Assembly: GCA_964423705.1 (NCBI GenBank)
Contig: CAYRGA010000048.1
Location: forward strand, 1 to 13,240
DNA: 13,240 nucleotides
Direction of reading: 5' to 3'
Source: CAKSIN01 sp964423705
Lineage (GTDB): Bacteria; Bacillota; Clostridia; UMGS1810
Part shown: in pieces, positions 5,257-12,439 of the stretch
Layout of the letters: the number at the start of each line of letters is the position of its first letter
Numbering within the stretch: position 1 is the stretch's first letter
Position numbers and translations under genes: made by a program
Notes under the pieces: model-generated
Told to the model about the DNA's origin: nothing
The model's input: only the letters and a program-made list of their open reading frames with translations
The model's database searches: none

Positions 5257-5649
5257 ATGGAGAGAGTATGTAAATTTTTAAAAGATGCAGGAACATATTA
5301 TTTAGCGACTGCGGAAGGTGACAAGCCGAGGGTACGTCCATTCGGAACGGCACACATTTTCGATGGCAAGCTCTACATTCAGACGGGAAAGATTAAGCCG
5401 GTATCACATCAGCTTGCTGCCAATCCGAATGTTGAAATATGTGCATTCAAGGACGGTGCATGGGTCAGAATCAGTGGTGAATTGATAGAGGACGACCGTG
5501 TCGAAGCGCGTAAATCCATGCTGGATGCGTACCCGGAGCTCCGTGCTATGTATGATGAAAACGATGGAAATACGCAGGTATTTTATTTTAAAAATGCGAC
5601 TGCGACGTTTTCTTCCTTTGCAGGTGAGCCCGAAACGGTAGAATTTTAA
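5257..5649 (+). CDS. Pyridoxamine 5'-phosphate oxidase-fold (FMN-binding split-barrel) protein
   Basis: This 130-residue protein has the compact FMN split-barrel fold of the PNPOx-like superfamily. The N-terminal helix and strand (VCKFLKDAGTYYLATAEGDKPRVRPFG) show the usual 'YLAT-x-E-G-D-x-P-x-x-R-P-F' start. FDGKLYIQTGKIKPVSHQL supplies the next strand and the FMN-phosphate contact region (Lys45 and Lys47, with Arg25 and Arg27 upstream). It is about 90 residues shorter than true PdxH and lacks its C-terminal PLP-site extension, so vitamin B6 synthesis is unlikely. Related small proteins are annotated as nitroreductase- or NimA-like flavoproteins. GGGAGG lies 8 nt before the ATG, and it has its own promoter and terminator. 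The substrate is unknown. Confidence 0.87.
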   Translation: MERVCKFLKDAGTYYLATAEGDKPRVRPFGTAHIFDGKLYIQTGKIKPVSHQLAANPNVEICAFKDGAWVRISGELIEDDRVEARKSMLDAYPELRAMYDENDGNTQVFYFKNATATFSSFAGEPETVEF

Positions 5650-5654
5650 CCGTA

Positions 5655-5698
5655 AAACCACCGAAAATCTGACAATAGTGGAATTTCGGCGGTTTTTT
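5655..5698. terminator. Bidirectional terminator between convergent genes
   Basis: AAACCACCGAAA (5655-5666) pairs with TTTCGGCGGTTT (5684-5695), with one mismatch. T6 follows on the plus strand. On the minus strand the hairpin is followed by TTTTACGG, so it can also end the leftward GNAT transcript. Confidence 0.85.
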
Positions 5699-5762
5699 AT
5701 GGTTATTTCCAAGTGTTTAATATGTCGAGGTCGAAAGAGCTTCTTTTAAAATTATTATTCGT

Positions 5763-6599
5763 CTAGCTTAATACAAGATTCATGTACGGGTATTCGGGCT
5801 TTTTTATATTTATACTGACAGCGGATATATAGGTATTGTCGGCCTTGGGACAATCGTAGACGGCGCGTTCCCAAATTACGGAGTTTACCCGATATTTTCG
5901 GCAAATGCAGTTTGTCGCACTCTGCATGTGACATGTCGGAACAGTGGATTCCAATATTTTTATGCAGTCATCATGCGGTCGTGCGAGTACGGCGTATTTA
6001 CCGTTTTCGTTTTGCAGATATGCGCAAAAGCCGCCGCAGAATTTGTTTTCACAGAGTACATATTCTATGGCATTTTCATCCCAAAGTATAACGCCGTCCT
6101 CATTGAAATATGAGCTTCTTTCCCGCGCGTATTCTGCCGGAGAAATACTGTTTAAAGTGCAATCGTCATTGCCTTTGTCCGAAAAAAGTGTGATTTCTGC
6201 CAAACGGGCGTAGTCGTTAAATCCGAGTCTGCGGTAATATTCATAGAGATTTTGATTTGCGGGACACAGGATATAAAATTGATTATGAGCCTTGATGTAT
6301 TCGCATATTTCTCCATGAATGGCGGCGTAGATGCCTTTTTTTCGATATTTCTCAAGTATGCCTACCGCGTAGGCGTACCAGCCCTTTTTCAGACTTCCGT
6401 ACTCGTATGCCGTTACAGGCAGCAGATACACCGCACCTACGGCTTTGTCGTCAATTACAGCTGTTATTGCTTGGGAAGTTCCGAAGCGATTTTTGAAGAA
6501 TAAATCAATATAGTCATCGCTGTCACCGAAGCATTCCGACCATATTTTTTTTAGCTGCGGAATTCGACTGCGATCCGCCCTTTGTATTTTAAAATTCAT
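5763..6599 (-). CDS. GNAT-family N-acetyltransferase
   Basis: This 278-residue protein has a GNAT domain in its N-terminal half. Motif A is AVGILEKYRKKGIYAAI (78-94), with the R-x-x-G-x-x-A acetyl-CoA pyrophosphate loop at Arg86, Gly89 and Ala92. The second motif is LYEYYRRLGF (118-127). The remaining 150 residues form an extra C-terminal domain, making it longer than a minimal GNAT of about 150 residues and similar in architecture to Eis-like or clostridial two-domain GNATs. The start overlaps the end of the symporter gene region: its GGAGG lies across the symporter stop, and only 2 bases separate the genes, so translation is probably coupled. The acceptor substrate is unknown. Operon context suggests an amino acid or amine, which is inference only. 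Confidence 0.85.
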   Translation of the reverse strand: MNFKIQRADRSRIPQLKKIWSECFGDSDDYIDLFFKNRFGTSQAITAVIDDKAVGAVYLLPVTAYEYGSLKKGWYAYAVGILEKYRKKGIYAAIHGEICEYIKAHNQFYILCPANQNLYEYYRRLGFNDYARLAEITLFSDKGNDDCTLNSISPAEYARERSSYFNEDGVILWDENAIEYVLCENKFCGGFCAYLQNENGKYAVLARPHDDCIKILESTVPTCHMQSATNCICRKYRVNSVIWERAVYDCPKADNTYISAVSINIKKPEYPYMNLVLS

Positions 6600-6601
6600 T
6601 T

Positions 6602-8173
6602 TTACCTCCGTTTGTTTTTAATTTCGGATTTGATTGCGGTGATTTCCTGTTCGAGGATTTCGCGCTCCAGTGCTCTTTGTATATCCTTTGAAGCCGAAAG
6701 CATCGGTTTTGTTTTTTTGCCGTATATGGTGCGCTGCTTGTAATTCTCGGTAATTCTGACCACCAATCCGGAAAGGAGCACAATGCCAATGAGGTTCGGA
6801 AGCATCATGAGCGCATTGAAGGTATCGGAAAGTTCCCATGCCAAAGTCGGAGTTATGGCAGAACCGACGGCGGTTAAAAGGACAAATAAAATTCGGTACA
6901 CCTTAATCCCGCTGCCCTTAAAAAGGTAGTCGACTGTCATCGCACCGTACTGTGACCATCCGAGCAGTGTGGTAAATGCGAACAGGAAAATCGATATTGC
7001 CACAAATTTACTGCCGAAATGACCGAATACCGTTTCAAAAGCTTTGGCTGCTAGGGTGGAGTCGTCGCACATGCCGCATACAAGGGCACCGGTGTTCAGG
7101 TCTATTACACCTGAGGTTAAAATTACCAGTGCCGTCAGTGTGCATACCACAATTGTGTCCGTAAAAACCTGAAATATACCCCACATGCCCTGAACAGCCG
7201 GTTCTGTCACGTCCGAGGACGAATTTACCATAACCGTAGAGCCGAGCCCTGCCTCATTTGAAAACATGCCGCGCTTGCAGCCGAGGGTTATTATTTTTTT
7301 GAGTGCGATTCCCTCGGCGGCTCCCCATACAGCTTTTTTTGAAAAAGCTCCCTTGAAAATTGCTTGTAATACAGGTATAATCCGATAATAATTATTTAAA
7401 ATGACTATAAGGCTTCCCGAAACAAACAGGATAACCATAAACGGAACTAGCCGTTCCGCAAAGACGGCTATGCGCTTAAGTCCGCCCATGATAATGCACC
7501 CCTCCAGCGCAGCAACTGCAGTGCCTATGACAAAATTGTATAAGGGTATGCTCTTTAAAATCATGCGGGAGCTTAAAAACGGTATTTTGAAGGCTTCCGA
7601 AAAATTAGTGACGATTTTGTTCACCTGCCCCATATTGCCTATCCCAAAGGATGCCAAAATGCAGAACAGTGCAAACATAACCGCCAAAAGCTTTCCTATA
7701 TATTTGCAGTGTCTGATCGAACCGATGCCGTTTTCAAGGTAATACATCGCACCGCCGACCCATTCGCCTTCGGGATTTTTTCGCCTGAAATAAATTCCGA
7801 GTACGTTTTCGGAGTAGTTTGTCATCATTCCCAAAGCAGCCGCAATCCACATCCAAAATACAGCCCCCGGACCGCCTTCGGTGACTGCCGCCGCCACACC
7901 GGCGATGTTTCCTACACCGATAGTCGCGGCAAGTGCCGTGCAGAGTGCCTGAAACTGTGAAATGGATTTACCGCTTTTTCTGTTGCGTGCAGAGCCCGAT
8001 ATAATACCTCCGACAGTACTTTTAAACCAATGTCTTATGTATCTTATCTGAAATCCGCGTGTCAATACTGTCATAAAAATACCTGTCCCCACGAGAAGGT
8101 ATAGGCCGCAGCCCCATACCGATGAGTTTACCGAGGAGTTGAGCTCTGACAGTCTGTGCAGAAAAGAGTCCAT
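6602..8173 (-). CDS. Sodium:alanine/glycine symporter family protein (AGCS)
   Basis: This 523-residue multi-pass membrane protein belongs to the AGCS family (TIGR00835 type, about 10-11 helices), which imports Ala, Gly or related small amino acids with Na+. The family signature is clear at 100-115: GGPGAVFWMWIAAALG. It is preceded by the conserved ALAATIGVGNIAGVA (80-94) and followed by EWVGGAMYYLENGIG. The sequence CKRGMFSNEAGLGSTVM in the middle is a second family hallmark. The length is slightly above the usual 450-500, owing to a charged cytoplasmic C-terminal tail. The start has AGGAGG 8 nt upstream. It lies 20 bp after the amidohydrolase stop and 2 bp before the GNAT gene, so the three form one operon. 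Exact substrate cannot be read from sequence. Confidence 0.94.
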   Translation of the reverse strand: MDSFLHRLSELNSSVNSSVWGCGLYLLVGTGIFMTVLTRGFQIRYIRHWFKSTVGGIISGSARNRKSGKSISQFQALCTALAATIGVGNIAGVAAAVTEGGPGAVFWMWIAAALGMMTNYSENVLGIYFRRKNPEGEWVGGAMYYLENGIGSIRHCKYIGKLLAVMFALFCILASFGIGNMGQVNKIVTNFSEAFKIPFLSSRMILKSIPLYNFVIGTAVAALEGCIIMGGLKRIAVFAERLVPFMVILFVSGSLIVILNNYYRIIPVLQAIFKGAFSKKAVWGAAEGIALKKIITLGCKRGMFSNEAGLGSTVMVNSSSDVTEPAVQGMWGIFQVFTDTIVVCTLTALVILTSGVIDLNTGALVCGMCDDSTLAAKAFETVFGHFGSKFVAISIFLFAFTTLLGWSQYGAMTVDYLFKGSGIKVYRILFVLLTAVGSAITPTLAWELSDTFNALMMLPNLIGIVLLSGLVVRITENYKQRTIYGKKTKPMLSASKDIQRALEREILEQEITAIKSEIKNKRR

Positions 8174-8193
8174 TGACAGCCTCCTTGAAAATA

Positions 8194-9360
8194 TTATGAT
8201 ATGCCGAAAAAGTCCGATGCGAATTGGCAGAAAATTTCCGCGGCAATTTCAATCGCGTTTTCATCTGCCGTAAATTCACTTGAATGGAGAGGTGGTTCAC
8301 TGTCGGACAAGCCGCAGCCGTACCACATGAAGGCTGCGGGAGCGTACTTTCCGTAATATGAAAAATCCTCGCCCGTCATAAGCGGTTTGTCTAAAGTGAG
8401 TACGTTGTCTTTGCCGATTACTTTTTCGGCGGCATTAATCATTCTTTCAGTAATTTCTTTGTCGTTTATAACCGGCGGATACAGATAATTATAGTTGTAT
8501 TTAAGCTCGGTGCCGTATTTTTCGCACAGCTTTTCCGCAAGCTCTTTTATGGTGCGGTCGGCTGTCCTTCGTGAATGTTCACTGAAGCTTCGGAAGGTTC
8601 CTGTCACGGTAGCCGTGTCCGGGATTATATTTATGCTTTTTGAACCGTCAAATCCGCATACGGACAGTACGTCAGGCTCGTCATCGCCAAGTACGGATTT
8701 TACGGCTGTTTCGATATTCAAGGCAAATTCGGCCGCCGGAGCAATGGGATTAACGCCGTTTTGAGGCTCGGCACCGTGGGTGCTTTTTCCTATAAAGCTT
8801 ACACTGAAATCGTCCGGAGATGCCATGAGAGCACCGTCTTTTATCTGAATTTTGCCGGTTTTAAGTGCCGGAGTTGTGTGACCGCCTATAACGACATTCG
8901 GTGCGGGGTTTTTCATTATTCCTTCATTTATCATGGGAAGGGCACCGCCCGTTGTTTCCTCCGCCGGCTGGAATACCAGCTTAACAGTACCTTTTAGCTC
9001 GTTTTCGTATTGCTTTAACACATATGCTGCGGCAAGCGCGGCGGATATGTGAATATCGTGACCGCATGCGTGCATCACACCGTCTTTTTTTGAAGAAAAC
9101 TCAAGTCCTGTTTTCTCGCTTATGGGCAGGGCATCCATGTCGGCGCGTATCATGAGTGTTTTACCGCCGTTTCCCATCTGCGCCATGACACCGGTTTTGG
9201 CTATTCCTCTTTTATAGCTTATGGAATATTTGTCAAAAAATTCACATATTTTGTTTGCTGTGGAATATTCATCAAATGACAGCTCGGGATTTTGGTGGAT
9301 ATTCCTTCTTATACCGATAATTTCGTTTTTAATATTCATATAGTTTGTTTTAAAGTTCAT
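8194..9360 (-). CDS. M20-family metallo-amidohydrolase / aminoacylase
   Basis: This 388-residue cytoplasmic enzyme of the M20D group (IAA-amino-acid hydrolase, hippurate hydrolase and N-acyl-amino-acid amidohydrolase relatives) hydrolyses an amide to free an amino acid. Visible metal ligands and catalytic residues are Cys99 and His101 (MHACGHDIH), catalytic Glu134 and ligand Glu135 (QPAEET), His161 (GGHTTP) and His359 (LHSSEF). The dimerisation or lid domain spans about 175-295 (FSVSFIGKSTHGAEPQNGVNP). The Cys-Gly-His-Asp pattern excludes ArgE/DapE-type M20 enzymes. The start at 9360 has GGTGAAAT just upstream, while the alternative Met8 has no ribosome site. It is first in the operon with the AGCS symporter and GNAT. 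The acyl substrate is unknown; recovery of amino acids from N-acyl conjugates fits. Confidence 0.93.
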   Translation of the reverse strand: MNFKTNYMNIKNEIIGIRRNIHQNPELSFDEYSTANKICEFFDKYSISYKRGIAKTGVMAQMGNGGKTLMIRADMDALPISEKTGLEFSSKKDGVMHACGHDIHISAALAAAYVLKQYENELKGTVKLVFQPAEETTGGALPMINEGIMKNPAPNVVIGGHTTPALKTGKIQIKDGALMASPDDFSVSFIGKSTHGAEPQNGVNPIAPAAEFALNIETAVKSVLGDDEPDVLSVCGFDGSKSINIIPDTATVTGTFRSFSEHSRRTADRTIKELAEKLCEKYGTELKYNYNYLYPPVINDKEITERMINAAEKVIGKDNVLTLDKPLMTGEDFSYYGKYAPAAFMWYGCGLSDSEPPLHSSEFTADENAIEIAAEIFCQFASDFFGIS

Positions 9361-9454
9361 AATTTCACCGCCGTTTACATCATGTGTAAATTTATATCAG
9401 AGCAACGCTTCTGCTTTGGTTGCAAAATCAGAGCGCACGATAGATTGCAACAAT
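9361..9454 (-). promoter_or_regulatory. Leader of the amidohydrolase operon with alternative pairings
   Basis: The leader of about 85-90 nt contains one GTTGC copy (plus-strand 9419-9423) that can pair with either of two GCAAC copies (9402-9406, or 9447-9451 within a 7-bp match GTTGCAA/TTGCAAC). Two direct repeats ATCAGAGC (9396-9403 and 9427-9434) overlap this region. No known riboswitch or T-box motif is recognisable. Control by alternative structure is speculative. Confidence 0.3.
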
Positions 9455-9484
9455 ATTATAACATATAAAATATATTTTGTACAA
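9455..9484 (-). promoter_or_regulatory. Promoter of the amidohydrolase-symporter-GNAT operon
   Basis: On the minus strand, the extended -10 TGTTATAAT (hexamer 9455-9460) lies 18 bases downstream of a -35 TTGTAC (9479-9484). The predicted start is near 9448. It stands almost back to back with the rightward promoter candidate at 9486-9515. Confidence 0.65.
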
Positions 9485-9485
9485 G

Positions 9486-9515
9486 TAATATTTTTAACTG
9501 CTTCAGCATATAAAT
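9486..9515 (+). promoter_or_regulatory. Candidate sigma-E (sporulation) promoter of the SPOCS-LysM gene
   Basis: TAATATT (9486-9492) fits the -35 pattern kmATATT. Fourteen bases later CATATAAAT (9507-9515) resembles the -10 pattern CATACAnT, with two differences. A sigma-A-like TATAAT also occurs at 9520-9525 but lacks a good -35. The 90-base leader between here and the gene is locally GC-richer and holds a weak TTTCGG/CCGAAA hairpin (9552-9573). Confidence 0.35.
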
Positions 9516-9617
9516 AATTTATAATCAACAGCAGCCCGGCGCCCACCGCACTTTCGGGATATTGCCGCCGAAAACTTGGGGAACGGACTGCCAAATAAAA
9601 GTTTTAGGAGGATGAAA

Positions 9618-11180
9618 ATGTCGTTTGAATTAAATACACAGAACATTCAAATTAACGAATCGATTAAATCGGCAAATATAAGAACGGTGGTTGATACCGA
9701 TGTGATAGTTCCGGATTCAAAGCCGGATGTACTGAATGTACTGCAGATTAATGCGCTGTCATCGGTTACTGAAAAGTACATACAAAAGGACCATATCACG
9801 GTATCGGGAATGATAGATTATACTATTCTTTATTCCGGTGATGAAGAAAAGGTCAGTGTGAAAAGCATTAACTTCCGAACACCGTTTTCGCAGCAAATCG
9901 AGGTGTCGGGTGTGGAGGATGATATGTTTAACTATGTGAAATCAGAGGTCAGACATATAGAATACTATATTCAAAACAGCCGTAAGATTAATGTTAAGGC
10001 GGTGGTTGCCCTGGATACGGATGTGGTAAACAGCGGTGTGGCTCCGGTAGTATCGGGCATATCCGCCGATGCCGCTCTCCCTGTAAAAAACGATGTTATA
10101 AAGTCGTATAACCTGGCGGTATGCAGCGAAAACAGCTTCGAGGTTGAGGATACATTGAAGCTTCCGGGTGCTAACCCCACTATAGATGATATTTTGAAGT
10201 CGGATATCCGACTTGAAAGCCGCGAGCTTAAGGTCGTGAATAATAAGGCGGTGGCAAAGGGTAATCTGATAATAAATACTCTTTATACCTATGATGAGGA
10301 TATCTATTATATGGAAAACGAGGTACCGTTCACCGAGATTATAGATGTGGAGGGCATTAATCCCGACATGCATTCCGATATCGAGTATTCTGTGACTGAT
10401 GCGATGTTCACTGTGGAAAAGGATGAAAACGGCGATAACAGTGAGGTCTACGTTAAAATTCGGATAAACTCTTTGATAAGAGCCTTTGAGGATGAACAAT
10501 TTGATGTTGTATCGGATGTATACAGCCCGGATTACGAGCTTACAGTTCAAAAAAAGGCTCTCAATATAACCGAGATAGTCGATGCTTTGAATACTACTCT
10601 CACGGTTACCGACAGCATAACCGTAAAGGACAATATGCCCGAAATGGTGAAGATATATAACTTGATTGCGAAACCATATGTGGAGAGCACCTCTGTTCAG
10701 GGAGATTATGCCGTGATAGAGGGATACATAAATGCGCAGTTGCTATATCTGTCCGATAGTGAGGCATCGCCGGTGTACTGCGTGAGCAAGGATATCCCGT
10801 TTACACAACGGTGTGAAATATCGGGTGATGCCAAGGGTGCCACGGTCAGTGCTTCGGTGCGCACAGAACACAGCGGCTACAGCTTTAAATCGGGTACCGA
10901 GGCTGAGGTACGTGTTGCTCTGCATTTGGATGCCAATGTCGTCTGCGAAAACAGTGTGGAAGTCATAACCGATATACAGATAAACGAAGATGCCTTGATT
11001 GACAAAAAATCCCAGCCGGGAATAATAATATACTTTGCCGAGGCGAGTGACACACTGTGGGACATAGCCAAAAGATACAATACCACCATAAGTGAAATCG
11101 CATCAATCAACAAGATAGGAGAGGACGAGATACTTCACAGCAGACAGCAGCTCCTCATACCAAAAAGATGTGTGGTGTAA
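9618..11180 (+). CDS. SPOCS (DUF3794) repeat protein with C-terminal LysM domain
   Basis: This 520-residue protein has three SPOCS/DUF3794-like segments at about 30-130 (DSKPDVLNVLQINA, then HITVSGMIDYTILYSG), 185-290 (LKVVNNKAVAKGNLIINTLY) and 315-440 (DYAVIEGYINAQLLYLS). Each has the 'x-V-x-G-x-x-x-x-x-x-L-Y' core. A LysM domain of about 45 residues ends the protein (472-516: SDTLWDIAKRYNTTISEIASIN ... LLIP) and would bind peptidoglycan or cortex. No signal peptide is visible. Such SPOCS-LysM proteins are typical of sporulating Clostridia and are linked to spore coat or cortex assembly. I chose ATG 9618, 6 nt after AGGAGG; ATG 9612 abuts the ribosome site, and a longer TTG frame from 9576 lacks one. 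The adjacent D,D-carboxypeptidase fits a wall or spore role. Confidence 0.9.
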   Translation: MSFELNTQNIQINESIKSANIRTVVDTDVIVPDSKPDVLNVLQINALSSVTEKYIQKDHITVSGMIDYTILYSGDEEKVSVKSINFRTPFSQQIEVSGVEDDMFNYVKSEVRHIEYYIQNSRKINVKAVVALDTDVVNSGVAPVVSGISADAALPVKNDVIKSYNLAVCSENSFEVEDTLKLPGANPTIDDILKSDIRLESRELKVVNNKAVAKGNLIINTLYTYDEDIYYMENEVPFTEIIDVEGINPDMHSDIEYSVTDAMFTVEKDENGDNSEVYVKIRINSLIRAFEDEQFDVVSDVYSPDYELTVQKKALNITEIVDALNTTLTVTDSITVKDNMPEMVKIYNLIAKPYVESTSVQGDYAVIEGYINAQLLYLSDSEASPVYCVSKDIPFTQRCEISGDAKGATVSASVRTEHSGYSFKSGTEAEVRVALHLDANVVCENSVEVITDIQINEDALIDKKSQPGIIIYFAEASDTLWDIAKRYNTTISEIASINKIGEDEILHSRQQLLIPKRCVV

Positions 11181-11210
11181 ATTTAAAATAATCCTGAATA
11201 TAAGTCAAGC

Positions 11211-11244
11211 ATCACCTCATATCTATGGAATATGAGGTGATTTT
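11211..11244 (+). promoter_or_regulatory. Perfect 12-bp hairpin covering the carboxypeptidase ribosome site
   Basis: ATCACCTCATAT (11211-11222) pairs perfectly with ATATGAGGTGAT (11230-11241) around a 7-base loop and is followed by TTTTG. The 3' arm contains GAGGTGA, the only plausible ribosome site for the ATG at 11247. On a transcript coming from the upstream gene the site would be masked, and the same fold with its short T-run might also act as a partial terminator. Confidence 0.75.
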
Positions 11245-11246
11245 GT

Positions 11247-12386
11247 ATGGTTGCAAAGAAAATATTGATGTTTGCAATGATATTTGTGACAGCTTCCGTG
11301 CCGGTGCTTGCTCAAAATGCTGCACCGGAGCTGTCGTGCAGAAGTGCACTTTTGATGGACTATTCCACAGGGACAGTCTTGTATGAGAATAATTCGCACG
11401 AAAAGCTCCCCATGGCGAGCGTGACCAAAATAATGACGATGCTCCTTGCCATGGAGGCTATAGACAGCGGTAAGCTTAAATACACGGATATTATCACCGG
11501 AAGCGCATATGCAAAAAGTATGGGTGGTTCCACGATATTTTTGGATGAAGGGGAGAGAATGAGCGTGGAGGATATTTTGAAGGGAATCGCCGTGGCTTCC
11601 GGAAACGATGCGGCAGTGGCGATGGCAGAGCACCTGGGCGGTAGCAGTGAGGTGTTTGTCGAAATGATGAATACCAGAGCTATGGAACTTGGTATGAAGG
11701 ATACGCACTTTGTGAACTGCAACGGCTTGGATGCACAGGGACACTACAGTACAGCGTATGACATTGCACTTATGTCGCGGGAGCTTATGAAGCACCCGGA
11801 TATACACAGATTCACGACTATATGGATGGACTCACTTCGTGACGGTAAGTTTACTCTGTCGAATACAAATAAGCTTGTGCGGTTTTATGACGGTGCTACC
11901 GGACTTAAAACAGGCTCAACCGATAAGGCATTGTTTTGCATAAGTGCGACCGCCAAAAGGAATAACATGCATTTAATCGCCGTGATAATGGCAGCCCCTA
12001 CATCAAAACAGCGTCAGGCGGATGCCTCCAAGCTTTTGAATTACGGATTTGCTAGATATCAGCTTAAGGCTGTGGCAGAAAAGGGAAGCACAGTAAGGGA
12101 GGTAAAGACGGATAAAGGGGTGAAAAGCACCTGTCCGCTGGTCTGCGAGGGTGATATATACGCCTTGACGGAAAAGGAGAAAAAAGATGATTATAAATTA
12201 AAGTATAAGCTAAAAAAAGAGTTTAAAGCACCGATAAAAAAGGGTAACAAGGCAGGGGAGCTTATCTGCATGAACGGGCAAAAGGAAATCGGCAGAACCG
12301 CCCTTTTGTATGGAGAAAGCATCGATAAGATGTCCGTTATTTATGCCTATGGGAAAATAGTTGACCTGTGGCTGGGAGCCAAATAA
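11247..12386 (+). CDS. dacF: D-alanyl-D-alanine carboxypeptidase, DacF/PBP5 type (peptidase S11)
   Basis: This 379-residue exported enzyme removes the terminal D-Ala from peptidoglycan stem peptides, limiting cross-linking. A signal peptide covers about 1-22 (cleavage near VLAQNA). All three penicillin-binding motifs are present: SxxK at Ser58-Lys61 (MASVTKIM), SxN at Ser118-Asn120 (VASGNDAA) and KTG at Lys221-Gly223 (GLKTGST). The C-terminal beta domain (about 272-360) is followed by a hydrophobic end near YGKIVDLWLGAK that is short for a membrane anchor. Length and order match B. subtilis DacF/DacB rather than larger PBPs. The symbol is by closest family and is not proven orthology. It sits 66 bp after the SPOCS-LysM gene, and its ribosome site lies inside a 12-bp hairpin, which implies separate control. 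Confidence 0.92.
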   Translation: MVAKKILMFAMIFVTASVPVLAQNAAPELSCRSALLMDYSTGTVLYENNSHEKLPMASVTKIMTMLLAMEAIDSGKLKYTDIITGSAYAKSMGGSTIFLDEGERMSVEDILKGIAVASGNDAAVAMAEHLGGSSEVFVEMMNTRAMELGMKDTHFVNCNGLDAQGHYSTAYDIALMSRELMKHPDIHRFTTIWMDSLRDGKFTLSNTNKLVRFYDGATGLKTGSTDKALFCISATAKRNNMHLIAVIMAAPTSKQRQADASKLLNYGFARYQLKAVAEKGSTVREVKTDKGVKSTCPLVCEGDIYALTEKEKKDDYKLKYKLKKEFKAPIKKGNKAGELICMNGQKEIGRTALLYGESIDKMSVIYAYGKIVDLWLGAK

Positions 12387-12391
12387 AACAA

Positions 12392-12430
12392 TCTCCGCAA
12401 AAATTTGAATGTAAAGCGTTTTTGCGGAGA
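12392..12430. terminator. Convergent terminator between dacF-like gene and ptsI
   Basis: TCTCCGCAAAAA (12392-12403) pairs perfectly with TTTTTGCGGAGA (12419-12430). The A-rich left arm and T-rich right arm let it function in both directions; on the minus strand the stem is followed by TTGTTTTATTTGG. Confidence 0.82.
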
Positions 12431-12439
12431 AGTATAATA

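Noticed and set aside
9576..9617. Longer SPOCS-LysM start at TTG 9576
   Set aside because: It has no ribosome site, and the AGGAGG at 9606-9611 clearly serves ATG 9618.
9942..10550. Minus-strand open frame of 202 codons
   Set aside because: It is antisense to the SPOCS-LysM gene, has no ribosome site and gives no recognisable protein; the plus-strand frame has clear domains.
11223..11807. Minus-strand open frame of 194 codons, His- and Cys-rich
   Set aside because: It is antisense to the carboxypeptidase. The unusual composition mirrors the opposite strand's codons, and no ribosome site is present.
12431..12439. TATAAT after the convergent terminator as a promoter
   Set aside because: It overlaps the end of two convergent genes, has no -35 and would only make antisense RNA to ptsI.
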